A DNA stretch of 38,260 nucleotides from an uncultured Muribaculaceae bacterium (GCA_910585755.1 CAJUFH010000025.1:1-38260); one strand, 5' to 3'; counted from the first letter of the stretch, positions 15,292 through 23,767 are shown. Notes: generated by a model not told the origin, from the sequence alone. Program-made: numbers and translations.

Positions 15292-17976
15292 ATGATTCTA
15301 TCGTTTTGTGTCGATTACCGCACCAACTGGGGCGAATCGCTATATATCAAGGCGTTGATTCCTATGGGAAGCGGCCTCTCGGAGATGGTCCTGAAACTTG
15401 ACCTCTACGGCAGCCAGACCTGGAAAACGCAAATCGAGGTCCCCGACGACACCCCCGATTTCCGCTATTCCTACTTCGTGCGCAACGACAACGGCGCCGA
15501 GAAACACGAATGGGGCAAGGGGCATACGTTCCGTGCCGGTAAGGGGGTGCGCTCCTACGAGCTCTTCGACCGCTGGCAGGACCAGCCGTGGGACAAGCCT
15601 TATTACTCCGTCGTGTTCACCGACTGCGTCTGCAAGCGGCAGCAGAAAGCCCTTCCCCCCGTAGTGGAGCCGGGCACGATGCTCCTCAGCGTCGATGCCC
15701 CGATGATCGCGCCCGACGAGGTTGTGGCGGTTTCCGGTAGCTGCGACGCTCTCGGCAACTGGGATGTAGACAAGGCGGTCGTGATGTCCGACGCCTTCTT
15801 CCCGACCTGGTGCTGCTCCGTACCCCTCCAGGGGCTCGGCGAGGACACGGAATACAAATTCCTGATTCTGAAAAAGGACGAGGCCGGAGGGCGGAAGGTA
15901 GTAGCCTGGGAGGCGTGCGACAACCGCCGTCTCTCCTGTTCCCCGGCGACGATGGGGGAGGTGATGGCCGTCAGCGGCCTGCGCCTCGTCAATCCGAAAG
16001 CCCCCTGGCGCGGTGCCGGAGTTGCGATTCCCGTCTTCTCCCTCCGCTCCGAAGAGGATTTCGGTGTCGGCGAGTTCTACGACCTCAAGCTGATGGTCGA
16101 CTGGGCAGCCCGCACCGGCCAGTCGTTCATCCAGGTGCTCCCGGTCAACGACACCACGATGACCCATACCTGGACCGACTCCTACCCCTATAACGCCAAC
16201 TCCTGCTTCGCCCTCCATCCGATGTACCTGCGGCTGTCGGCTGTCGGACGCCTCTCCGACCCGGGGCGCCAGGCGCATTACGACGCTCTCGCCGCCGAGC
16301 TTAACAAGCTCCCCGAAATAGATTACGTCAAAGTCAACGACGCCAAGAACGCCTATACCCGAGAGCTGTTCGCCGAAGTCGGCGCCCAGGCCGTCAAGGC
16401 GAAGGAGTTCAAGGAGTTCGTGAAGGCAAACGACTCCTGGCTGACCCCCTACGCCGCCTACTGCGTCCTCCGCGACAAAATCGGCAGCGCCGACTTCTCC
16501 TCCTGGAGCGAATACGCCGCCTACGACGAGGCGAAAGTCAGGGAGTTCATAAAGAAGAACCGCAAAGAGTTCGACTACCACTGCTGGCTGCAGATGCACC
16601 TCGCGAAGCAGATGAGCGAGGTGCGCGCCTACGCCCACGCCCGCAAGGTTGCGCTGAAAGGCGACATACCCATCGGTATCTCGCGTACGAGCGTCGACGC
16701 CTGGATTTCGCCCCGCCTCTTCAACCTCGACTGCCAGGCCGGAGCGCCCCCCGACGACTTCTCCGTGCTCGGCCAGAACTGGGGATTCCCGACCTACAAC
16801 TGGGAGGAGATGAACCGCGACGGATTCGCCTGGTGGAAGGCCCGCTTCCGCAAGATGGCCGAATACTTCGACGTTTACCGCATAGACCATGTCCTCGGTT
16901 TCTTCCGAATATGGGAAATACCGATGGACCAGCTCCACGGCCTCCTCGGCGTGTTCAATCCCGCCCTCCCGTTCTCCGTCGCCGAACTCCGCGACAGCTA
17001 CGATTTCTGGATCGAGCCTGAGGAGCACACCAGGCCGTTCATCCGCGACTACATGCTCCGCGACTTTTTCGGCGACTTTACCGACGAGGCCCGCGAGCGC
17101 TTCCTGGTCGACGACGGGTACGGGCGCTTCCACCTCCGCCCCGAATTTGACACCCAGCGCAAAATCGCCGACTACTTCGCCACTCAGGAAGGGGACCAAA
17201 AGAACAGCCGCCTTTCCGACGCCCTCATGGGGCTCGTCGACCAGGTGCTCTTTATCGAGGACAAGAACGAGCCGGGCAAGTACCACCCCCGTATCTCCGC
17301 CCAGTTCACTTACGCCTACCGCGCGCTCCCCGACTACAAACGCTGGTGCTTCGACCGCCTCTACAACGATTTCTTCTACCACCGCCACAACGATTTCTGG
17401 TACGGCAAGGCGATGTGGAAGCTCCCCCCGATTATCGACGCCACCGACATGCTCACCTGCGCCGAGGACCTCGGAATGATTCCCGACTGCGTCCCCGCCG
17501 TCATGAGCGCCCTCGAGATTCTAACCCTCGACATACAGCGCATGCCGAAGAATCCCCGCGAGGAGTTCGGCAACCCCGCCAACTATCCCTACTACACCGT
17601 ATGCACAACCTCCACCCACGACATGGGGGGCATACGCGCCTGGTGGGAGGCCGACCGCGCCAAGACCCAGAGCTTCTACAACCATATCCTCCGCGAGCAG
17701 GGGGAAGCGCCTTATTTCGCCGAGCCCTGGGTGTGCGAGAAAATCGTCGACCAGAACCTAAAGTCCCCCGCCATGCTCTGCATCCTCCCGTTGCAGGACT
17801 GGCTGTCGATCGACGGCAAGCTGCGCCGCGAGAATCCCGCCGACGAGCAGATCAACGAACCCGCCATATGCCCCTACTACTGGCGCTACCGCATGCATCT
17901 GACAATGGAACAGCTCCTCGACGAGCACGTCTACTCCAACCACGTCGCCGCCCTCGTCTCCGAATCCGCCCGCTGA
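15292..17976 (+). CDS. malQ: 4-alpha-glucanotransferase, DPE2-like, with two CBM20 domains
   Basis: Transfers alpha-1,4-glucan segments between maltooligosaccharides (GH77). The 894-residue protein starts with two starch-binding CBM20-like domains (about 1-95 and 125-225; LSFCVDYRTNWGESLYIKAL and VAVSGSCDALGNWDVDKAVV). The catalytic barrel follows from about 245 (VAIPVFSLRSEEDFGVGEF). Key residues are the nucleophile Asp532 in DVYRIDH, the acid/base Glu725 in CAEDLG, and Asp777 in TSTHD. This plan and length match plant DPE2 and the MalQ common in Bacteroidetes rather than the shorter E. coli MalQ. No signal peptide is seen, so it is cytoplasmic. It is transcribed alone, between two terminators. 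Confidence 0.95.
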   Translation: MILSFCVDYRTNWGESLYIKALIPMGSGLSEMVLKLDLYGSQTWKTQIEVPDDTPDFRYSYFVRNDNGAEKHEWGKGHTFRAGKGVRSYELFDRWQDQPWDKPYYSVVFTDCVCKRQQKALPPVVEPGTMLLSVDAPMIAPDEVVAVSGSCDALGNWDVDKAVVMSDAFFPTWCCSVPLQGLGEDTEYKFLILKKDEAGGRKVVAWEACDNRRLSCSPATMGEVMAVSGLRLVNPKAPWRGAGVAIPVFSLRSEEDFGVGEFYDLKLMVDWAARTGQSFIQVLPVNDTTMTHTWTDSYPYNANSCFALHPMYLRLSAVGRLSDPGRQAHYDALAAELNKLPEIDYVKVNDAKNAYTRELFAEVGAQAVKAKEFKEFVKANDSWLTPYAAYCVLRDKIGSADFSSWSEYAAYDEAKVREFIKKNRKEFDYHCWLQMHLAKQMSEVRAYAHARKVALKGDIPIGISRTSVDAWISPRLFNLDCQAGAPPDDFSVLGQNWGFPTYNWEEMNRDGFAWWKARFRKMAEYFDVYRIDHVLGFFRIWEIPMDQLHGLLGVFNPALPFSVAELRDSYDFWIEPEEHTRPFIRDYMLRDFFGDFTDEARERFLVDDGYGRFHLRPEFDTQRKIADYFATQEGDQKNSRLSDALMGLVDQVLFIEDKNEPGKYHPRISAQFTYAYRALPDYKRWCFDRLYNDFFYHRHNDFWYGKAMWKLPPIIDATDMLTCAEDLGMIPDCVPAVMSALEILTLDIQRMPKNPREEFGNPANYPYYTVCTTSTHDMGGIRAWWEADRAKTQSFYNHILREQGEAPYFAEPWVCEKIVDQNLKSPAMLCILPLQDWLSIDGKLRRENPADEQINEPAICPYYWRYRMHLTMEQLLDEHVYSNHVAALVSESAR

Positions 17977-17996
17977 ACCCCCTTTAAATAATAATA

Positions 17997-18032
17997 ATGC
18001 GCCGTATCCCACTCCGTGTTACGGCGTATTTT
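17997..18032 (+). terminator. malQ terminator
   Basis: GCCGTA/TACGGC stem with one-mismatch extension (17997-18006 with 18020-18029), followed by TTTTGT. It lies 20 bases after the malQ stop. Confidence 0.7.
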
Positions 18033-18050
18033 GTACCCGGATGGGAGGGT

Positions 18051-18166
18051 GCTGTCAGAATGGTCCAGATGGTAGGAGCTTGGAGGTGAGGCCGATGGGA
18101 GCAATCTGAAGATTGTGACCGAGGCCGAAGCCTTCAAGCGACGACCCAGATGGGCCGTTATGACAC
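18051..18166 (+). repeat. Structured repeat family 1, full copy next to umuC
   Basis: A candidate structured element of about 115 bases, oriented here by its best-pairing strand (+). The outer helix GTCAGAATGG/CCGTTATGAC is 18054-18063 with 18155-18164. A TCCA/TGGA helix is 18064-18067 with 18081-18084. A GGCC/GGCC helix is 18090-18093 with 18123-18126. The inner hairpin CAATC-TGAA-GATTG is 18102-18115, flanked by GATGGGAG and TGACCGA. A small CCC/GGG hairpin lies near the 3' end. The last 36 bases match 24788-24823 at 35 of 36 positions. It ends 8 bases from the umuC stop, which is on the opposite strand. Confidence 0.75.
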
Positions 18167-18174
18167 ATCCTCTC

Positions 18175-19467
18175 TTAGTTTACGGGGAAGTCTGCGGGCC
18201 GGGTCGAGTAGTCCGGCGATTTCAGGGCCCGGCGGATCGCGTGGGCGAACTTGACGCTTTTGCCGTCGGCATCCTTCTTCGTGTACTGCTGCGCGGCAAG
18301 CACAACGGTGTCGGCTCCCAGGCGGCTGTTAATCTCGTCGATGGCCTCCGATATCGAGCGGTAGCGGCGGCTCTTTTCCGGGTCATACTCGAAAAGGTCG
18401 GGCTGGACGGCATCCGCCGGGCTGATTTCGCTGACGAGCACCCCGGCGCGTTTGTAGCGGATTCCGGGTCGGAAGATGGAGGCCAGGACGCATAGCGCCG
18501 CGTCGACAATCTCGGTCGTCGTTCCCGTCGGGGTGGTGAAGGTGTAGGATGAGAAGCTGTCGTACTGGCTGAGGTCTTCGCAGAAATGGTTGGACTGCAC
18601 GAATACGGAGACTTTCGAGCACACCGACTTCTGCTTCCGCAGTTTGGCGGCGCAGCGGGCCGCGTAGTTGGCAACGTGAGACCGCAGCTCTCCTGACTCG
18701 CCTATCATTTCCGGGAACGAGCGGCTCGTCATGATGCTCTTCCTGGTGGTCTCCAGTCCGTCGATGTCGATGGCGTTTTCGCCGCGGAGTTCCATCCATG
18801 TGCGCTCGCCGGTGACGTGGTATTTAGACCGGATCCAGCCTCGCGAGCGCTGGGCGAAGGCCAGGGCGGTATGTATGCCGTACGCTTCCAGGCTCTTTGC
18901 CATGCGCCGTCCGATTCCCCATACCTCTTCGGCCTCGAACATACTTAAAGCGGCCACGCGCTGCTCTTCCGTCCCGATCATGCAGCATTTCCTGTAACCG
19001 GGATAATTCTTCGCGTAGCGGCTCGCGACCTTGGCGAGAGTCTTGGTCGCACCGATGCCGACGCTTACCGGCATCCCGGTCCAGCGGCGCACTTTCCTCG
19101 CCAGCCCCTCTCCCCACGTTTTCAGGTCGAGGTGCTCCATCCCCGACAGGTCGAGAAACGCCTCGTCAATAGAGTATTGCAGGACTGACGGAGCCTCCTC
19201 GCGCAGCACGGCCATGACGCGGGCCGACATGTCGCCGTAGAGGGTGTAGTTAGACGAGAACGCCGTCACCCCCGACCCGGGGAACTGCTGCAGCATCTGA
19301 TAGTAGGGGAGGCACATCTTGATTCCCATAGCCTTGGCCTCGGCCGACCGGGCGATGACGCAGCCGTCGTTGTTGCTCAGCACGACAACCGGCCTGCCGT
19401 TCAGTTCCGGCCGGAAAACGCGCTCGCAGGAGCAGAAGAAATTATCGCAGTCAACGACAGCCCACAT
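18175..19467 (-). CDS. umuC: Y-family DNA polymerase UmuC (Pol V catalytic subunit)
   Basis: Translesion DNA polymerase of 430 residues. Catalytic acidic residues are visible: Asp6 and Asp8 in AVVDCDNFF, and Asp101 and Glu102 in YSIDEAFLDL. NDGCVIARSAEAKAMGIKM is the typical fingers motif. The little-finger domain follows (about 235-350) and the C-terminal region resembles DUF4113. UmuC normally works with processed UmuD, whose gene usually lies just upstream. Here the 136 bases upstream hold only a promoter and the next gene's terminator, so umuD is elsewhere or absent. No LexA-type operator is recognised. The stop is 8 bases from a family 1 repeat. Confidence 0.95.
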   Translation of the reverse strand: MWAVVDCDNFFCSCERVFRPELNGRPVVVLSNNDGCVIARSAEAKAMGIKMCLPYYQMLQQFPGSGVTAFSSNYTLYGDMSARVMAVLREEAPSVLQYSIDEAFLDLSGMEHLDLKTWGEGLARKVRRWTGMPVSVGIGATKTLAKVASRYAKNYPGYRKCCMIGTEEQRVAALSMFEAEEVWGIGRRMAKSLEAYGIHTALAFAQRSRGWIRSKYHVTGERTWMELRGENAIDIDGLETTRKSIMTSRSFPEMIGESGELRSHVANYAARCAAKLRKQKSVCSKVSVFVQSNHFCEDLSQYDSFSSYTFTTPTGTTTEIVDAALCVLASIFRPGIRYKRAGVLVSEISPADAVQPDLFEYDPEKSRRYRSISEAIDEINSRLGADTVVLAAQQYTKKDADGKSVKFAHAIRRALKSPDYSTRPADFPVN

Positions 19468-19492
19468 ATCAGTATCCTTTGTTTGTCTTACG

Positions 19493-19523
19493 CGAATTTA
19501 CCGCTTTATTCCGACAATCGCAA
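19493..19523 (-). promoter_or_regulatory. umuC: Probable umuC promoter
   Basis: On the minus strand TTG (19523-19521) is followed after 20 bases by TAAATTCG (19500-19493), a TAnnTTYG-type -7 box, 25 bases before the ATG. Confidence 0.5.
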
Positions 19524-19540
19524 CGCGGACCTTATGATAT

Positions 19541-19580
19541 AAAAAGCATCCCGGGGCGCTCATCAAGCCGCCCCGGGATG
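19541..19580 (-). terminator. Terminator of the large secreted protein gene
   Basis: A perfect 12-bp stem CATCCCGGGGCG/CGCCCCGGGATG (19580-19569 with 19558-19547) is followed on the minus strand by CTTTTTATA. It is 24 bases after the gene's stop. Confidence 0.9.
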
Positions 19581-19603
19581 TAAGAGATTGTTAGGAATCA
19601 TTG

Positions 19604-21550
19604 TCAGAGAGCGACCTTGCGCGTCCCGGCGGGTGTCGCGACGAGGTAGATGCCGGAGGGGAGGGGGGCGGTTGCCACGACTGCGGCAAAGGAGCGGGCG
19701 ACGAGCGTCCCGGAAACCGTGTACACAGCGATTTCAGCTCCTGCCGGATTCTCCACGGTTATGCGGCCTCCGTCTGTCGCGATAGCGAAGGACGCGCTGT
19801 CGGCTGCCGCGTCGCTGATGCCCGACTGCTTGGTCGGGAGGCGCACCGACGCCGTCTCGCTCCAGGGAGAGGTGACTGTCTCCTCCTCCTGGCCCGGATT
19901 GGGAACATACGCTCCCATCAGCTCGCACTCGAATTCGTCATCGTCGTTGCTGAACCCCTCGCCGTTGGTGGCGATATATGCCTCGCACGCCCCGGTCACA
20001 ATGGAGCGGAAAGGCACTCTGACGGTTTCACCCGATTTAAGATTCTGCGATACCGCCAGGCGGTCAATCTGCACGAGCGTCCCGTAGCCGTACGCCTGGA
20101 TCGCGATATACGATTCCTGGTTCCCCCCTGTGAGGGTAAAGGTGCGGTCGGTCCATTCTTCCGACAGCGGGTCGAGCTGGCTTTTCTCGTCCCAAAGCTC
20201 GATGCGGTCGGCGATTATGTCGCTTGTGAACTCGTTGACCTTCTCGCGGACATTCATCATATAGAGGCTCAGGGAGGCGGCGTTGCGGGCGCGGACACGC
20301 ATCTCTACCGTCACCTTTCCCCCGTCGGCGCTGAGGTCCATCGTCGGGCCGTCAATCTCGCCGTATTGCCCCATCGAGGCGTATGTGTTGTCAAGCCCGA
20401 TGCAGTCGGCGGCGTAGGCAGGGCGCTTCACGCTCCAGTTCGAGCGGTTGAGGTAGTCGTCGAGCCATTCTGCCGCCTCGCCGCGTACAGGCGAGTCAGG
20501 CTGCGCGTTCTGCGAGGGGGTCGAAAGGAAGTCCTCGTCAAGCAGGTAGTACTTCTCGTCCTGCGGAGCCGTATGCTTCAGGAACGTTTCGAGCTGGTAG
20601 GTATTGGCGTTGTAAGGCGCTTCCCAGGATATTTTGAAGCCGTCGGTCGTAATGTCGCTGAATTGGCCGAGCACCGGCTTGGGAACCCCGAAGCAGCGTA
20701 CTGCCGCTGACTCTTCCGAAGTCAGCTCCCCTTTTCGGGCCTTGACGGTGTAGTGGTATGTTTTGGCCGGGTCAAGCCCGGTAACGGCATACTCAGTCCC
20801 CTCTACCGGGAAATCCTGGATATGGTACGAGCGGGTATCGTTGTCAAGGGTGAAAACGCTAAGAAGATAGGTCTCGGCATCTTCGACCGCCCGCCAGTGG
20901 GCCGTGAAGCTCTCGCCGGTGAAGTCGGTGAACCTGTCGGCCACCGGCACATCGAGCTGCGGACGCACCTGCAGTACTTTGATGTTGCGAAGGTCGCCCC
21001 CGTAGCTCCCCGCCCAGAAACGTACCGAGCAGTCCGCCGTGCCCCCTTCGAGGGTCAGGCGGTATTCCTTCCAGTCGGTATTCACCTCGACCGGGTTGGC
21101 CAGTATCCCCGTAATCCCCTTGTCCATACCGTCGGCACGGTCGCGGAGCTGGACGTAAACCTTGTCGGTAGTCGTTTTCTGACCCTCCCAGGTCGCCATA
21201 CGGAACTCGAACGAGACGGTGACCTTCCCCCCGTCGGCCGACAGCTCGACAGCCGGGGTCTGGATATAGGTGTCGTCATCCATCTCCATCCGGACTACCC
21301 CGGCTTGCTCGCCGTAGGATATATACCACCCCTTCCAGCCGGGCTGGTGGAAAAATTCAGGTTTCAAAGTCTCGTCCTGGTTGTATACCGGGTAGCGCTT
21401 CCCGTCCCAGGGCGTGGTCGCTGGAACGAGCGAGAAATCCTCCTCGAAGACTACCGCCGGATCCGGCGCGTCGGGTATGAGCGCCGCCGCTTCCGGCGCG
21501 CTGAACAGCAGCCCCGCGGCCGCCGCCAGCATTAATTTGTGATTCTTCAT
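19604..21550 (-). CDS. Large secreted protein with fibronectin type III-like modules and T9SS-like tail
   Basis: A 648-residue protein with an N-terminal signal peptide (MKNHKLMLAAAAGLLFSAPE and following Ala-rich stretch). Two jelly-roll/choice-of-anchor-like segments (about 30-190 and 320-500) share VELSADGGKVTVSFEFRM-like and MDLSADGGKVTVEMRVRA strands. At least one fibronectin type III-like module lies between (about 200-285: FTGESFTAHWRAVEDAETYL). The end (AVYTVSGTLVARSF, then LPSGIYLVATPAGTRKVAL) resembles a type A sorting domain of the type IX secretion system. It is therefore probably exported to the cell surface. No catalytic motif is recognised. It is transcribed alone. Confidence 0.8.
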   Translation of the reverse strand: MKNHKLMLAAAAGLLFSAPEAAALIPDAPDPAVVFEEDFSLVPATTPWDGKRYPVYNQDETLKPEFFHQPGWKGWYISYGEQAGVVRMEMDDDTYIQTPAVELSADGGKVTVSFEFRMATWEGQKTTTDKVYVQLRDRADGMDKGITGILANPVEVNTDWKEYRLTLEGGTADCSVRFWAGSYGGDLRNIKVLQVRPQLDVPVADRFTDFTGESFTAHWRAVEDAETYLLSVFTLDNDTRSYHIQDFPVEGTEYAVTGLDPAKTYHYTVKARKGELTSEESAAVRCFGVPKPVLGQFSDITTDGFKISWEAPYNANTYQLETFLKHTAPQDEKYYLLDEDFLSTPSQNAQPDSPVRGEAAEWLDDYLNRSNWSVKRPAYAADCIGLDNTYASMGQYGEIDGPTMDLSADGGKVTVEMRVRARNAASLSLYMMNVREKVNEFTSDIIADRIELWDEKSQLDPLSEEWTDRTFTLTGGNQESYIAIQAYGYGTLVQIDRLAVSQNLKSGETVRVPFRSIVTGACEAYIATNGEGFSNDDDEFECELMGAYVPNPGQEEETVTSPWSETASVRLPTKQSGISDAAADSASFAIATDGGRITVENPAGAEIAVYTVSGTLVARSFAAVVATAPLPSGIYLVATPAGTRKVAL

Positions 21551-21587
21551 CCTGTCAAGATTAATTGGTGTTGCGATTGATATGTCG

Positions 21588-21595
21588 CAAAGATA
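21588..21595 (-). promoter_or_regulatory. -7 box of the large secreted protein gene
   Basis: TATCTTTG on the minus strand, about 38 bases before the ATG. No clear -33 TTG is present at the usual distance. Confidence 0.55.
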
Positions 21596-21743
21596 GCGCT
21601 TATTTTGTATTTATATGCATTTTGCCGCATTTATTTTCAAAAATCCCGCATATTGCCGTATATGGATGTTACGGGATGACAATTGTTCTTGGCCTTACAT
21701 AAGAATAATAATGAGTGCATATCGTTTTTTGCGCCCCAAAATA

Positions 21744-21774
21744 TTGGTTGATAATAGTAAAATTACTATCTTTG
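21744..21774 (+). promoter_or_regulatory. hicA: hicA promoter
   Basis: TTG (21744-21746), a 20-base spacer, then TATCTTTG (21767-21774): a full match to the Bacteroidetes promoter pattern. The hicA ATG is 27 bases downstream. Confidence 0.7.
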
Positions 21775-21801
21775 CGCTGTCCAATTAAAGAGAACTTTGA
21801 C

Positions 21802-21999
21802 ATGAAAGTTTTAAAAACCTCGGCAGTGCTGAAAGCGCTGCTTGCCGACGGCTGGAAGGTCGTCCGGCAAAAAGGGAGCCACCGTCAGCTACGTCATCCC
21901 GTCAAACCGGGAACCGTTACTCTGAACGGAAGTCCCTCTTCCGATATCTACGGAAGAGAACTTGACAGTGTGCTGCGGCAGTCAGGTCTCACTTTCTGA
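21802..21999 (+). CDS. hicA: HicA-type mRNA interferase toxin
   Basis: A 65-residue protein with the compact double-stranded-RNA-binding-like HicA fold: LKTSAVLKALLADGWKVVRQ, then KGSHRQLRHP with catalytic His27, and a C-terminal LDSVLRQSGL. HicA cleaves mRNA and is blocked by HicB. A longer reading from 21715 would start before the promoter, so the ATG at 21802 is chosen. Downstream hicB is 129 bases away, not adjacent, with two hairpins and a second -7 box between. Confidence 0.92.
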   Translation: MKVLKTSAVLKALLADGWKVVRQKGSHRQLRHPVKPGTVTLNGSPSSDIYGRELDSVLRQSGLTF

Positions 22000-22003
22000 C
22001 CTC

Positions 22004-22027
22004 GGAGAAGGGGATTTCCCCTTCTCC
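22004..22027 (+). terminator. Perfect hairpin after hicA
   Basis: An 11-bp perfect stem GGAGAAGGGGA/TCCCCTTCTCC with a two-base centre, 4 bases after the hicA stop. The downstream T content is modest (CCTTTGAAAACTTTT), so it may attenuate or stabilise the hicA transcript rather than fully end it. Confidence 0.5.
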
Positions 22028-22070
22028 TCCCTTTGAAAACTTTTCGTAATGGTTCTGTTTTAATCGGGCA

Positions 22071-22110
22071 AAATAGCGCGGGATTTCCGTGCCCGCGCTA
22101 TTTATCTTTG
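22071..22110 (+). promoter_or_regulatory. hicB: Inverted repeat overlapping a hicB promoter
   Basis: A perfect 12-bp inverted repeat AAATAGCGCGGG/CCCGCGCTATTT (22071-22082 with 22092-22103) runs into TATCTTTG (22103-22110), a -7 box 18 bases before the hicB ATG. It could be a HicB operator or a terminator for hicA; its overlap with the -7 box favours an operator. Confidence 0.55.
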
Positions 22111-22128
22111 TGAAACGTTATACTATAT

Positions 22129-22539
22129 ATGCAGGAACTTGTCATCAACGCATCGAAAACCCCCGACGGCTACTCTGCCTCTTGTGACCTTATGCCAGGT
22201 TGGGTTGTAGCCTATAATGGAGATTTTGAAGGTTTCGAGAATTATGTCAGGGAAAGCGTGGAGTTTTATGTAGATTGCGCCAGGGCTGATGGCGAGGACT
22301 TCCCGCAACTCCTCGCTGACCCGGATTTGCGTTTTTCTTACCGCTTTGACATACAGAGTCTTCTGAACCATTATCAGAAAATATTCTCTCTTGCGGCGAT
22401 GCAGTCGATTACCGGTATCAACCAACGCCAACTGTGGCACTACTCAGCCGGAAGGTCAAAGCCTCGCCCGAAACAGGCTGCGAAAATTGTCACGGCGCTT
22501 AACAGGCTTGGAAAAGAATTAGTCTCGCTCTCTGTTTAA
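22129..22539 (+). CDS. hicB: HicB-type antitoxin with C-terminal HTH
   Basis: A 136-residue antitoxin. The N-terminal half is the degenerate RNase H-like HicB fold (SASCDLMPGWVVAYNGDFEG, then VRESVEFYVD). The C-terminal part is an XRE-like HTH (about 90-130: AAMQSITGINQRQLWHYSAG, then KIVTALNRLGKEL) that would bind its own promoter. The start ATG at 22129 fits the -7 box at 22103. A strong terminator follows. Confidence 0.9.
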   Translation: MQELVINASKTPDGYSASCDLMPGWVVAYNGDFEGFENYVRESVEFYVDCARADGEDFPQLLADPDLRFSYRFDIQSLLNHYQKIFSLAAMQSITGINQRQLWHYSAGRSKPRPKQAAKIVTALNRLGKELVSLSV

Positions 22540-22572
22540 TTGGACGCTAAACAGTCGCTTCGAGGCAAGCGC

Positions 22573-22603
22573 TCCCCCGCCAATCCCGGCGGGGGATTTT
22601 TTT
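22573..22603 (+). terminator. hicB terminator
   Basis: A 9-bp stem TCCCCCGCC/GGCGGGGGA (22573-22581 with 22588-22596) is followed by seven T. It lies 33 bases after the hicB stop. Confidence 0.95.
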
Positions 22604-22667
22604 ATGTTATTACATTGTATTCTTGAACGTGAAAACGTCGATACATCGGAGATTCTTCACGGGTTTA

Positions 22668-22699
22668 TTTGGAGTTTTAAAGCAAACTTCATAAATTTG
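22668..22699 (+). promoter_or_regulatory. Aldose 1-epimerase promoter
   Basis: TTTG (22668-22671), a 20-base spacer, then TAAATTTG (22692-22699), 18 bases before the ATG. Confidence 0.65.
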
Positions 22700-22717
22700 T
22701 GGAAAACTCAATATATC

Positions 22718-23767
22718 ATGAAAATCGAAACTGCTACCCAGTCGACCGTGCTCGGCGAGGTAAAACTGTTCACTATGACTAACGACCGCGGCGCCCAGGC
22801 CGTGGTTTCGGATCTCGGGGCCGGAATCGTCGCAATCCGCGTGCCCGACAAGGAAGGGCGGCTTGCTGATGTCGTCATCGGCTACGACTGTGCCGAGGAT
22901 TATATCGCAGACGGGCCCTGTGCGGGAAAGACTCCCGGACGCTATGCCAACCGTATCGCCGCTGGCCATTTCTCTCTTGAGGGAAAGACTTACACGCTCC
23001 CGGTCAATAACGGCCCCAACCATCTCCACGGTGGTCCCGACGGTTACCAGAACCGCGTCTGGAACGCTGCCGTCGAAGGGGGCAACAAGGTCGTGTTCAC
23101 TCTCCACAGCCCTGACGGCGACGCCGGTTATCCGGGCAACCTCGACGCGAAGGTCACCTATACCTGGACTGACGACAACGTCCTTGAGATAGACTACGAG
23201 GCGGTTACCGACGCTCCGACTGTCGTCAACCTTACCAACCACGCGTATTTCAACCTTGGCGGCCATGAGACTGGCTCCGACCGTGCCCTCGGCCAGCAGC
23301 TTACCCTCCGCTGCTCCAACTGGCTCCCGACCGACGACACCTTGATTCCAACCGGGGAAATCGCTCCTGTGGCGGAAACCCCGATGGACTTCACGCAGGG
23401 AAAAGCTGTCGGCCGCGACATACGCGAGGACTTCGAAGCCCTGCGTTTCGGAAAGGGATACGACAACTGCTGGCTCGTCGACGATTATGACGGAACCCTC
23501 CGCGAGGCCGCGATTCTCCGCGACCCCCAGTCGGGCCGCACGCTGACGGTCATCACCGACCAGCCCGCCGCCCAGGTCTACAGCGGCAACTGGCTGGAAG
23601 GATGCCCGGTAGGGAAGGGTGGCGCCGTTTACCACGATTATGCCGCCGTAGCGATTGAGTGCCAGGGTTGTCCCGACGCTCCCAACCATCCCAACTTCCC
23701 CTCCCAGCGTCTCAACCCCGGCGAAACCTACCGCCGCCGCATCCGCTTCGCCTTCTCCGCCGAGTAA
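22718..23767 (+). CDS. galM: Aldose 1-epimerase (galactose mutarotase)
   Basis: Interconverts alpha and beta anomers of aldoses such as galactose and glucose. The 349-residue protein has the GalM fold with GRYANRIAAGHFSLEGKTY, NGPNHLHGG (catalytic His), PTVVNLTNHAYFNLGG (second His) and AVAIECQGCPDAPNHPNFPS (catalytic Glu). Length is normal. A frame reading from 22604 would start before the promoter, so the ATG at 22718 is chosen. No signal peptide is seen, so it is cytoplasmic. It stands alone between hicB and a bidirectional terminator. Confidence 0.95.
   Translation: MKIETATQSTVLGEVKLFTMTNDRGAQAVVSDLGAGIVAIRVPDKEGRLADVVIGYDCAEDYIADGPCAGKTPGRYANRIAAGHFSLEGKTYTLPVNNGPNHLHGGPDGYQNRVWNAAVEGGNKVVFTLHSPDGDAGYPGNLDAKVTYTWTDDNVLEIDYEAVTDAPTVVNLTNHAYFNLGGHETGSDRALGQQLTLRCSNWLPTDDTLIPTGEIAPVAETPMDFTQGKAVGRDIREDFEALRFGKGYDNCWLVDDYDGTLREAAILRDPQSGRTLTVITDQPAAQVYSGNWLEGCPVGKGGAVYHDYAAVAIECQGCPDAPNHPNFPSQRLNPGETYRRRIRFAFSAE

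Noticed and set aside
15340..17388. Long leftward open frame opposite malQ
   Set aside because: malQ has all GH77 catalytic motifs; the antisense frame has no domain and arises from GC-rich third positions.
22604..22717. Upstream extension of the aldose 1-epimerase
   Set aside because: It contains a full promoter match (22668-22699) and begins in the T-run of the hicB terminator.
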